Shown here in pieces: positions 37,534-45,464 of a DNA stretch of 64,000 nt. The position numbers and the translations under genes were made by a program. The notes below the pieces were generated by a model, which did no database searches, was not told the origin of the DNA, and worked only from the letters and a program-made list of their open reading frames with translations. Position 1 is the stretch's first letter. Every line of letters begins with the position of its first letter. This DNA comes from Planosporangium mesophilum. Its GTDB lineage: Bacteria; Actinomycetota; Actinomycetes; Mycobacteriales; Micromonosporaceae. Location of the stretch: assembly GCF_016863255.1 (NCBI RefSeq), contig NZ_BOON01000034.1:62001-126000 (forward strand), read 5' to 3'.

Positions 37534-38889
37534 TCAGGCCGCCGGGCTCGCCTCCCGCACCGCCGCCACGATGAGCTCCGCCGCCTGCTGCGCGGCCTCC
37601 TCGGTCGACGCCTCGACCATCACCCGTACCAGCGGCTCGGTGCCGGACGGCCGCAGCAGCACCCGGCCGGTGCCGCCCAGCTCCGCCTCCACCGCCTTCG
37701 CCACGTCGAGCACGGACGGCGCGGACGACGCCATCGCGCGGTCGCCCACCCGTACGTTGATCAGCACCTGCGGCAGCCGCCGTACGACCGACGCGAGCTG
37801 CGCCAGCGGCTTACCGGTCTCCGCCATGCGCGCCATCAACTGGAGGGCGGTGAGGATCCCGTCGCCGGTGGTGGCGTACTTCGGCAGCACGATGTGTCCG
37901 CTCTGCTCACCGCCCAGGGCGAGGCCGCGGGCGCGCAGCTCCTCCAGCACGTACCGGTCGCCGACCTTCGTCTGGGTCAGGTTGATCCCGGCGTCGGCCA
38001 TCGCGAGCTTCAGGCCGAGATTGCTCATCACCGTGGCCACGAGCGTGTTCTCGGTGAGCGTGCCGGCGTCCCGCATCGCCACGGCGAGGATGCCCATGAT
38101 CTGGTCGCCGTCCACGTCGTCGCCGTCGGCGGTGACCGCGAGGCACCGGTCGGCGTCGCCGTCGTGCGCGATGCCCAGGTGCGCCCCGTGCTCCAGTACG
38201 GCGGCGCGCAGGCCGTCCAGGTGGGTGGAGCCGCAGTTGTCGTTGATGTTGAGACCGTCGGGCTCGGCCGAGATCGCGATGACCTCCGCGCCGGCCTGCT
38301 CGTACGCCTCCGGCGCCACCAGCGACGCCGCTCCGTTGGCGCAGTCGACCACGACGCGCAGCCCGTCCAGGCGGTGCGGCACCGACGCGACGAGGTGGTT
38401 GATGTAGGCCTCCGGCCCGTCGATCAGGTCGTGCACCCGGCCGACGGCCGCGCCGGTCGGCCGGCGCCACGACCCACCACCACCGCCGCTGACGAGGGCC
38501 TCGATCTGGTCCTCCACGTCGTCGGGCAGCTTGTGCCCGCCGGACGCGAAGAGCTTGATCCCGTTGTCGGGCATGGGGTTGTGCGACGCCGACAGCATTA
38601 CGCCCAGGTCGGCCCGGGTGGCGCCGACGAGGTACGCCACGCCCGGCGTCGGCAGCACATCGACGCGCAGCACGTCGGCACCGGCACTGGCCAGGCCCGC
38701 GACCACCGCCGCCTCCAGCATCTCGCCGCTGGCCCGCGGGTCACGCCCGACGATGGCGCGCGGCGGGTGCGTACGGTCCCGCTCGGCGAGGACGTGCGCG
38801 GCCGCCTCCGCGATCGACAGCGCGAGCTGCGGGCTCAGGTCCGCGTTGGCGAGACCGCGTACCCCGTCCGTACCAAAGAGCCGACCCAT
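37534..38889 (-). CDS. glmM: Phosphoglucosamine mutase
   Basis: The enzyme converts glucosamine-6-phosphate to glucosamine-1-phosphate, following GlmS. It has 451 aa. The phosphoserine is Ser102 in [13 protein letters not shown]. The metal site is [10 protein letters not shown], the sugar loop GEQSGHIV, and the C-terminal phosphate loop [19 protein letters not shown] is 6 nt before the ATG. It is downstream of rpsI (91 nt), an order conserved in actinobacteria. Confidence 0.96.
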   Translation of the reverse strand: MGRLFGTDGVRGLANADLSPQLALSIAEAAAHVLAERDRTHPPRAIVGRDPRASGEMLEAAVVAGLASAGADVLRVDVLPTPGVAYLVGATRADLGVMLSASHNPMPDNGIKLFASGGHKLPDDVEDQIEALVSGGGGGSWRRPTGAAVGRVHDLIDGPEAYINHLVASVPHRLDGLRVVVDCANGAASLVAPEAYEQAGAEVIAISAEPDGLNINDNCGSTHLDGLRAAVLEHGAHLGIAHDGDADRCLAVTADGDDVDGDQIMGILAVAMRDAGTLTENTLVATVMSNLGLKLAMADAGINLTQTKVGDRYVLEELRARGLALGGEQSGHIVLPKYATTGDGILTALQLMARMAETGKPLAQLASVVRRLPQVLINVRVGDRAMASSAPSVLDVAKAVEAELGGTGRVLLRPSGTEPLVRVMVEASTEEAAQQAAELIVAAVREASPAA

Positions 38890-38979
38890 GAACTACCTCC
38901 GCCAGAAACGAAACGACCGGGCGCTCCCGAAGGGGTGCGCCCGGTCGTTGTCGAGCATTCGACCGACAAAGAAGGAACG

Positions 38980-39504
38980 TCAGCGCTTCGAGTACTGAGG
39001 CGCCTTGCGGGCCTTCTTCAGACCGTACTTCTTACGCTCGGTCTCGCGCGCGTCACGGGTCAGGAAACCGGCCTTCTTGAGGGCCGGGCGGTCGTCGCTC
39101 TCCCACTCGACCAGCGCGCGGGCGATCGCGAGGCGCAGCGCGCCGGCCTGCCCACTGGTGCCGCCACCGCGCAGGTTGGCGTACACGTCGAGGCTCTCGG
39201 CCTTCTCGGTCATCACGAGCGGCTCGCGCACCAGCTGCTGGTGCACCTTGCTCGGGAAGTACTTCTCCAGCGGGCGGCCGTTCAGGGTGAACTGGCCGGT
39301 GCCCGGCACCAGGCGCACCCGGACGATGGCCTCCTTGCGGCGACCGACGGTCTGGATCGGCCGGTCGGTACGACGCGGCCGGGCGGTCGTGGCGGTCGCG
39401 GTGGTCGCGGTGGTCTCGACCGGGGCCTCGGCCGAGGTCTCGACCGGAGTCTCGGTGGCAGCCGGCGCGGCGTCGGCCGGCGAGGGGATGGTGGTCTCGC
39501 TCAC
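38980..39504 (-). CDS. rpsI: 30S ribosomal protein S9
   Basis: The conserved S9 domain starts near residue 47 ([17 protein letters not shown]) and ends [12 protein letters not shown], with the typical Lys/Arg tail. The N-terminal extension of about 45 residues is rich in Ala, Thr and Glu. The GTG at 39504 has GAAGGA 6 nt upstream and is preferred over 39528. It follows rplM as usual. Confidence 0.96.
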   Translation of the reverse strand: MSETTIPSPADAAPAATETPVETSAEAPVETTATTATATTARPRRTDRPIQTVGRRKEAIVRVRLVPGTGQFTLNGRPLEKYFPSKVHQQLVREPLVMTEKAESLDVYANLRGGGTSGQAGALRLAIARALVEWESDDRPALKKAGFLTRDARETERKKYGLKKARKAPQYSKR

Positions 39505-39524
39505 GTCAGTTCCTTCGCCCGCGC

Positions 39525-39968
39525 TCACTGCGCGATCTGCTTGATCTCAAACGGCACCGGCTGCTGGGCGGCGTGCGGGTGCTCGGCGCCGGCGTACACC
39601 TTGAGCTTGGTGATCAGGCGGTTCGCCAGCTTGTTGTGCGGCAGCATGCCCTTGACGGCCAGCTCGATCGCCCGCTCCGGCCGCTTCGTCAGCAGCTCCT
39701 CGTAGCCGATCCGCTTGAGGCCGCCCGGGTAGCCGGAGTGGCGGTAGGCCACCTTGGTCTGCCGCTTGTTACCGGTCAGCGCGACCTTGCCCGCGTTGAT
39801 GACGATCACAAAGTCGCCGGTGTCCACGTGCGGTGCGAACGTGGGCTTGTGCTTGCCGCGCAGGAGCGTCGCTACATGGCTAGCGAGCCGGCCCAGCACG
39901 ACGTCAGAAGCGTCGATGATGTGCCACTGACGCTCGATCTCACCCGGCTTCGGGCTGTACGTACGCAC
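39525..39968 (-). CDS. rplM: 50S ribosomal protein L13
   Basis: This 147-residue L13 has [39 protein letters not shown] and [21 protein letters not shown]. The GTG start at 39968 has GAAGGT 6 nt upstream. The open frame further upstream is not part of the protein. It is first gene of rplM-rpsI. Confidence 0.97.
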   Translation of the reverse strand: MRTYSPKPGEIERQWHIIDASDVVLGRLASHVATLLRGKHKPTFAPHVDTGDFVIVINAGKVALTGNKRQTKVAYRHSGYPGGLKRIGYEELLTKRPERAIELAVKGMLPHNKLANRLITKLKVYAGAEHPHAAQQPVPFEIKQIAQ

Positions 39969-40138
39969 AGGTTTACCTTCGTCTCGTCGGTTGCGGGTGT
40001 CGGCCCGGCCAAACAGCCGGCGGCGCCACGACTGGAGCGGGCGCACACCTGACCAGCGTACCCGATTCAGGGGACGCCTCAGCCATTGCACAACAGCCGA
40101 CCACGATACTCGCAGGCGCGGGTTCGGTCAAAACCGCT

Positions 40139-40192
40139 GCGGATCTCGGGCATCTGGCGGGGGCACAGGCCCGGCAGGTGCCCGAGATCCGC
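40139..40192 (-). terminator. Terminator of the lipoprotein gene
   Basis: The perfect 14-bp arms (GCGGATCTCGGGCA) enclose a 26-nt loop. Read leftward, they are followed by GCGGTTTTG. They lie 13 nt past the lipoprotein stop. Confidence 0.7.
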
Positions 40193-40204
40193 GAAACGGA
40201 ACGG

Positions 40205-40906
40205 TCAGGCGCGGTTCATCGTCCAGGTGACGCCGTTCTGACCCGGCGGCGGACCCAGCTTGAGGGTGGTGCTACCGCACTCGTACGTGCCCTCCCTCAG
40301 GATCGGCTGCACGTCGACGCTGCCCGCGGTCTGGTCGCCGGCGCCCTTGTAGTCGCCGAGCTTCGCGCGGTCGACGATCTTGCCCTGTACGGGACTGATC
40401 ATCTCCACCGTCACCGTCACCGCGCTCCAGTCGCTGGTGCCCGCCGGCCGCCAGACGCCGGTCGGCGTCGCGCTGGCCGGTACCTGCACCGCACCCTTGA
40501 GCGTGCCCCCGTACCCGAACTGGCCCTTGATCTCGGTGCCAGCCGCGGTGGTACTGAAGATGATCGGCTTCGCGGCGCCGAAGTCCGCGACGAGCTGGCC
40601 GTTGGGTGAGACGTCCAGCAGCACGCCCTCGCCCCCGCTCGCCTGCCCCTGCGCCACACCGGCGTTGAAGCTCATGCTGACAGCGGTCGACCTCCACTTA
40701 CCGACGACGCACTGGTTGGCGACGCCGGGGGTGGCGGACGCACCGGCGGACGCACCGGTGGACGCTCCGGCCGAAGCGCTGGTGGACGGACCGCCCGAGG
40801 CGCCCGCCGAACTGGACGCGCCGGGTGTCGCGGTCCCGTTCGACGTGCAGGCGGCCAGCCCGAGCGCCGCCCCGGCCACGACGACGGCAAGTCTGCTTCT
40901 CGGCAT
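40205..40906 (-). CDS. Putative lipoprotein with Ser/Ala/Gly-rich linker
   Basis: This 233-residue exported protein has lipobox LGLAAC (Cys20), then a linker of about 40 residues of Ser, Ala, Gly and Thr. A globular domain contains CVVGKWRSTAVSMSF, LLDVSPNGQLVADFG and CGSTTLKLG, with a likely Cys-Cys pair. The repeating GTLKG and GEGVLLDVS strands suggest a beta-barrel ligand-binding fold. Function is unknown. AGGGAGGGG lies about 6 nt before the ATG. Confidence 0.75.
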   Translation of the reverse strand: MPRSRLAVVVAGAALGLAACTSNGTATPGASSSAGASGGPSTSASAGASTGASAGASATPGVANQCVVGKWRSTAVSMSFNAGVAQGQASGGEGVLLDVSPNGQLVADFGAAKPIIFSTTAAGTEIKGQFGYGGTLKGAVQVPASATPTGVWRPAGTSDWSAVTVTVEMISPVQGKIVDRAKLGDYKGAGDQTAGSVDVQPILREGTYECGSTTLKLGPPPGQNGVTWTMNRA

Positions 40907-41048
40907 CGGTTCCCCTCCCTGTATGAATATGCCGCCGTTATACCCCGTCGTCGGAATCCGCGAACCGCGAACTTCGCGCGGCCGCATTAGCAGGCGGGAA
41001 ACAAAAGGGACGCAGGCCGGAAACCACGCATCGGCACACTGTCGTGGC

Positions 41049-42152
41049 ATGGGGTACGCGCCGGACCTCGAACCGCTGACCGGGTTCACCGTGGCGGTCA
41101 CGGCCGACCGCCGCCGCGACGAACTGGCCACGCTGCTGCGGCAGCGGGGAGCCCGCGTGGTGCTGGCCCCCGCCCTGCGCATCGTGCCGGGAGTCGACGG
41201 CCCGGAACTGCGCCGGGCGACGCTGGCATGTACCTCCGCGCCCCTGGACGCCGTGGTCGTGACCACCGGTACCGGTCTGCGTGACTGGCTGGCGGCGGCC
41301 GAGGACTGGGGCCTGGCCGACCCGCTGCGCTCCCGCCTGGCCACCACCCGGCTGGTGGTACGGGGGCCGGCGGCGCGTACGGCCGTACGGGCCGCCGGGC
41401 TGCCCGACGCCTGGTCGCCGGCGTCCGACAGCGACGACGACGTGCTCGACCAGCTGCTCTCGGACGGGGTGGCCGGCAAGCGGATCGCGCTGCAGCTGGA
41501 CGGCGAACCACAGTCCGAGTTCAGCGCGGCGCTGCGGGCCGCCGGGGCGTACGTCATCGAGGTCCCGGTGTACCGGTGGGCGCCGCCGCTGGACCCCGCT
41601 CCCCTGCACCGGCTGGTCGACCTGACCGTGAACCGGCTGGTCGACGCGGTGACGTTCACGTCGGCGCCGGCGGTGGGCTCGCTGCTACGCGCGGCCGGAC
41701 CGGCCGCCGACGCGGCGCTGCACGCCCTGCGTACCGAGGTCGTGGCCGCCTGCCTGGGTCCGCTGACGGCGGCACCGCTGCGCGACCGGCAGGTACCGGT
41801 CCTGCAGCCGCCCCGGGCCCGGCTGTCGGACCTGGTACGGACGCTCACCGACGAACTGCCCCGGCGGTCCCGCACACTCTGTGTCGCCGGCACGTCGATC
41901 ACGCTCCGCGGGCACGCCGCCGTCGTCAACGGCGTACTGCGCCCGCTGGCACCGGCCCCGATGGCGGTCCTGCGTACGCTCGCCGAGCGGCCGGGGCGCG
42001 TGCTCTCGCGTACCGCCCTGCTGCGCGCGCTCCCCCGCGGCGCCGACGAGCACGCCGTGGAGATGGCGGTGGCCCGGCTGCGGGCCGGGATCGGCGGCAG
42101 CGGGTACGTGCAGACCGTGGTCAAGCGCGGCTACCGCCTGCGCGTCGACTGA
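41049..42152 (+). CDS. HemD-like / winged-helix fusion regulator
   Basis: This 367-residue protein has an N-terminal uroporphyrinogen-III-synthase-like domain (about 10-265; VAVTADRRRDELATLL, DAVVVTTGTGLRDWL, DAVTFTSAPAVGSLL). An OmpR-type winged helix follows (about 280-367; VVNGVLRPLAPAPMAVLRTLAE, VQTVVKRGYRLRVD). Such fusions are known in actinobacteria, usually as regulators of nitrate or other metabolism rather than haem enzymes. No haem gene is nearby. The ATG has no ribosome binding site; CACTGT lies 6 nt upstream. Confidence 0.85.
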   Translation: MGYAPDLEPLTGFTVAVTADRRRDELATLLRQRGARVVLAPALRIVPGVDGPELRRATLACTSAPLDAVVVTTGTGLRDWLAAAEDWGLADPLRSRLATTRLVVRGPAARTAVRAAGLPDAWSPASDSDDDVLDQLLSDGVAGKRIALQLDGEPQSEFSAALRAAGAYVIEVPVYRWAPPLDPAPLHRLVDLTVNRLVDAVTFTSAPAVGSLLRAAGPAADAALHALRTEVVAACLGPLTAAPLRDRQVPVLQPPRARLSDLVRTLTDELPRRSRTLCVAGTSITLRGHAAVVNGVLRPLAPAPMAVLRTLAERPGRVLSRTALLRALPRGADEHAVEMAVARLRAGIGGSGYVQTVVKRGYRLRVD

Positions 42153-42157
42153 CGAAC

Positions 42158-42946
42158 CTAGGCCGACCATCCGAAGTGGTCGATCGGGCCGCCGCCGCTG
42201 CCCAACCGCCACCGCGCCGCGCCCCAGATCGCGCGGCCGACGAACTCCTTGGCCCGCGTGACCGCGGTGGGTGGGTCGTCACCCGACGCGAGCCGCGCGG
42301 CGATCGCCGTGGCGAACGCGGCGCCGCTGCCGTACCGGTTGGGCGCGGTCAGCCGGGGCGCGTGCAGCATGCGTACCGAACCGTCCGCCCACATCGCATC
42401 CACCGCCTCGCTACCGACGACGAGGTCGCCCCCGGTGACGACCACGTACCGGGGACCGCCGGCCGCCAACTGGCTGGCCGCCCCGGCCATGTCCGCGGGG
42501 GTCGCCACCTGCCAGCCCAGCAGCGCCGAGGCCTCCTCCCGGTTCGGGGTGGCGACCAGGGCGTACGGCAGCAACCGCTCCATCGCGACGGCCAGCCCCT
42601 TGCGCTGGCCCTCGGCCGCGGTGAGCACCGGGTCCACGACCAGGTTGGGTAGCGCGCCCGCGCGGGCCCGCGCGGTCACGGCGCCGCACGCGTCCGGGGT
42701 GACGAACGCACCCGTCTTGACCGCCCGCGGCGGCACGTCGTCGAGGACCGCCGTCAACTGGGCGCCCACGACGTTGGCCGGGACCGCGTAGAGGTCCTGG
42801 ATGCCCCTCGTGTTCCGGGCGAAGACCGAGGTCACCACGGACGTGCCGTACACCCGCAGGGCCGACAGCGTACGCAGGTCCCCCTGGATGCCGTCGCCGC
42901 CGAGCGAGTCCGAGCCACCGACCGCCAGCACCACCGGGGGTGTCAT
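42158..42946 (-). CDS. thiD: Hydroxymethylpyrimidine (phosphomethylpyrimidine) kinase
   Basis: This 262-residue ribokinase-fold kinase has LAVGGSDSLGGDGIQGDLRTL (ThiD usually has SDSxGGAGIQAD), DPVLTAAEGQRKG, TPNREEASALLG and the anion hole YGSGAAFATAIAARLA. That last segment replaces the usual GTGCTLSSAIAA, which may alter substrate preference. Thiamine pyrimidine synthesis is the likeliest role. It follows the ABC-F gene by 25 nt on the same strand. Its stop is 5 nt from that of the convergent regulator. Confidence 0.85.
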   Translation of the reverse strand: MTPPVVLAVGGSDSLGGDGIQGDLRTLSALRVYGTSVVTSVFARNTRGIQDLYAVPANVVGAQLTAVLDDVPPRAVKTGAFVTPDACGAVTARARAGALPNLVVDPVLTAAEGQRKGLAVAMERLLPYALVATPNREEASALLGWQVATPADMAGAASQLAAGGPRYVVVTGGDLVVGSEAVDAMWADGSVRMLHAPRLTAPNRYGSGAAFATAIAARLASGDDPPTAVTRAKEFVGRAIWGAARWRLGSGGGPIDHFGWSA

Positions 42947-42971
42947 ACCGGTGGTGCTACCCCCGATGCCC

Positions 42972-44642
42972 TCAGTCCCACACCGGCTCGGGCGTCTCGA
43001 CCACCTCGCCGTCACCGCGGAACACCACGAACCGGTCGAACGACCGGGTGAACCAGCGGTCGTGGGTGACCGCGATGACCGTACCCTCGAAGCCCTTGAG
43101 CCCCTCCTCGAGCGCTTCCGCCGAGGCGAGGTCGAGGTTGTCGGTCGGCTCGTCCAGCAGCAGCAGCGTGGCCCCGGACAGCTCCAGCAGCAGTACCAGG
43201 AAGCGGGCCTGCTGGCCGCCGGATAGCGTGTCGAAGCGCTGCTCGGCCTGGGCCGCCAGCTCGTACCGCGACAGGGCCTTCATGGCGCCGTCGCGCGGCA
43301 GCCCCGCGCGGTGGTCGTCACCGCGCCACAGGATGTCGACGAGGGCACGGCCGACCAGATCCGGCCGGTCGTGGGTCTGTGAGAAGTGCCCCGGGCGTAC
43401 CCGCGCACCCAGCCGGGCCTTCCCGGCGTGTGCGACCGGTTCGAGCGGCCGCCCGTCGACCGGCGCGTGGTGGGTGTCGGGCTCGGTGCCGCCGCCGGCC
43501 AGCAGGCGGAGGAAGTGCGACTTGCCGGTGCCGTTGGCGCCGAGGACCGCGACCCGGTCGCCGTACCACAGCTCCAGGTCGAACGGGTACGTCAGACCGT
43601 CCATCTCCACCTGCTCGCAGACGACCGCGCGCTTGCCGGTGCGGCCGCCGTGCAGCCGCATCCTGATCTCCTGGTCCTTCGGCGGCAGCGGCGGCGGACC
43701 GGCCTCCTCGAACTTCTTCAGCCTGGTCTGCGCCGCCTGGTACCGCGACGCCATGTCGGAGTTGTACGCGGCCTTCTGCTTGTACATGAGCATCTGCTCG
43801 CGCAGCTTGGCGTGCTCCTCGTCCCAGCGTCGGCGCCGCTCCTCAAGCTTCTCGTGGCGCGCCATCCGCGCCTCGTACCAGGAGGCGAACCCGCCGGGGT
43901 GCACCCACGCCGATCCGCCCTCCACCGCGACCACCCGGTCGGCCGTGCGGGCGAGCAGTTCCCGGTCGTGCGAGACGTACAGGACGCTCTTGGCGCTGGA
44001 GTTGATCCGCTCCTCCAGCCAACGCTTGCCCGGTACGTCGAGGAAGTTGTCCGGCTCGTCGAGCAGCAGCACCTCGTCGGTGCCGCGCAGCAGCAACTCC
44101 AGTGCGAAGCGCTTCTGCTGGCCGCCGGAGAGGGTGCGGACCGGCCGCTGCCTGACGTCCTCCCACGGCCGGTCGAGCACGATGACGCTCACCGTGTCGT
44201 AGTGGACCTCGGCGTCGTACCCGCCCGCCTCACCCCAGCCGGCGACCGCCTCCGCGTACGTCATCTGCGCCTTCGTCGCGGCGGAGCTGAACTTGCCGCG
44301 CCGCTCCGCGGTGCGCATGGCCGCCTCGGCCCACTCCACCCGGGCGGCGGCGGCCCGCAGCGCGGGCGTACCGAGCCCGAGCGCCAACTCCTCCAGTGTG
44401 GTCTGGTCATCGATCATCCCGATGAACTGGCGCATGACGCCCAGACCCCCGGAGCGGGCGATGCCGCCCTCCCGGACCGGCAGGTCGCCGGCGACCATCC
44501 GCAGCAGGGTCGTCTTGCCGGCGCCGTTAGGGCCGACCAGAGCGACCTTGGCGCCGTCGCCGACCCGGAACGACACGTCCTCGAACAGCCGTCTGCCATC
44601 CGGCAGCGTGTGCCCCACCCCGGCGACGTCGATGTACCCCAC
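42972..44642 (-). CDS. ABC-F family ATP-binding protein
   Basis: This 556-residue protein has two ABC ATPase domains and no membrane part. The Walker A motifs are GPNGAGKTT and GANGTGKSH. Signatures LSGGQQKRF and LSGGQQARF are paired with DEPDNFLDV and DEPTDNLDL. The linker between domains (about 270-345) is charged and helical (HEKLEERRRRWDEEHAKL), as in ABC-F translation factors. It may act on the ribosome or confer antibiotic protection; the sequence cannot decide. The GTG start has no strong ribosome binding site. The gene is 20 nt behind a methyltransferase and probably cotranscribed. Confidence 0.88.
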   Translation of the reverse strand: MGYIDVAGVGHTLPDGRRLFEDVSFRVGDGAKVALVGPNGAGKTTLLRMVAGDLPVREGGIARSGGLGVMRQFIGMIDDQTTLEELALGLGTPALRAAAARVEWAEAAMRTAERRGKFSSAATKAQMTYAEAVAGWGEAGGYDAEVHYDTVSVIVLDRPWEDVRQRPVRTLSGGQQKRFALELLLRGTDEVLLLDEPDNFLDVPGKRWLEERINSSAKSVLYVSHDRELLARTADRVVAVEGGSAWVHPGGFASWYEARMARHEKLEERRRRWDEEHAKLREQMLMYKQKAAYNSDMASRYQAAQTRLKKFEEAGPPPLPPKDQEIRMRLHGGRTGKRAVVCEQVEMDGLTYPFDLELWYGDRVAVLGANGTGKSHFLRLLAGGGTEPDTHHAPVDGRPLEPVAHAGKARLGARVRPGHFSQTHDRPDLVGRALVDILWRGDDHRAGLPRDGAMKALSRYELAAQAEQRFDTLSGGQQARFLVLLLELSGATLLLLDEPTDNLDLASAEALEEGLKGFEGTVIAVTHDRWFTRSFDRFVVFRGDGEVVETPEPVWD

Positions 44643-44662
44643 GGCTAGGGATTCTGCGGCCT

Positions 44663-45301
44663 TCAGCCCTCGTTGTCGTCCGAGTTTCGGACACCTCCGG
44701 TCACCCGCAGCACCCGGAAACCCTTCTGGCTGGCGTGGCGCTCGACGTTCCACCCGCGCTCGGTCAGCCACCGCTGCAGCGAGTCGGCCCCCAGGTGGCG
44801 GCCGACGACAAGCCAGGCGACGCCGTCGTCGGCGAGCCGGGGCAGCCACCGGTCCAGCAGGTCGTGCAGTTCCGCCTTGCCCACCCGGATCGGCGGGTTC
44901 GACCAGATCTCGGTGAAACGCAGGTCGTCGGGGATCTCGTCCGGCGTCGCCGCGACGATGTCCAGGCCCAGGTCCTGCGCGTTCTCCCGTACGAGGTCGA
45001 GGGCGCGGGTGTTCACGTCGACGGCGTACACCGTGGCCCCGGGCGCCGACGTCGCCAGTACCGCGGCGATCGGCCCGTACCCGCAGCCGAGGTCCAGCAG
45101 CGCACCCCCGGTGTCCCGGGCCGGCAGTGGCGCCTTGTGCAGCAGGACGGAGGTACCCGGGTCGAGCCGGCCGGCCGAGAAGACGCCCGCCGAGGAGGCG
45201 AGCCGGTACGTCCGGTTGTCCACGTCGAACTCGATGTGCCGCTGTCGCTGCGGCGCCGCCGGTTCGGCCGTGAAATAGTGCTCTCCGCTCACGTACCGCA
45301 T
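44663..45301 (-). CDS. RsmC/RlmG-type methyltransferase
   Basis: This 212-residue class I SAM enzyme has motif I LLDLGCGYGPIAAVLA, acidic VDVNTRALDL and catalytic SNPPIRVGK. The NPP motif is typical of N2-guanine rRNA methyltransferases. The N-terminal segment HYFTAEPAAPQRQRHIEFDV is a common start of this subfamily. It corresponds to the single-domain actinobacterial form. GGGGAG sits just before the ATG. It heads the methyltransferase - ABC-F - thiD set, which suggests a ribosome-related role for the ABC-F neighbour. Confidence 0.88.
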   Translation of the reverse strand: MRYVSGEHYFTAEPAAPQRQRHIEFDVDNRTYRLASSAGVFSAGRLDPGTSVLLHKAPLPARDTGGALLDLGCGYGPIAAVLATSAPGATVYAVDVNTRALDLVRENAQDLGLDIVAATPDEIPDDLRFTEIWSNPPIRVGKAELHDLLDRWLPRLADDGVAWLVVGRHLGADSLQRWLTERGWNVERHASQKGFRVLRVTGGVRNSDDNEG

Positions 45302-45451
45302 TCTCCCCCCAGGCGTCCTGCGCGCTCGCGACGGCGTACCGCCCCGGCGCCGCCACGGTGGCGAACGTGGATGCGCATGTCGCGCCGGTGGGGTACGCGA
45401 ACTGCTCCGGAGGCCGCCAACGTGACCATCCCGGCGTCTCGGAGCGTCGGC

Positions 45452-45457
45452 TAACCT
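45452..45457 (+). promoter_or_regulatory. -10 element (TAACCT), leaderless
   Basis: TAACCT ends 7 nt before the ATG at 45465, with no ribosome binding site. Confidence 0.55.
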
Positions 45458-45464
45458 GTGCGAC

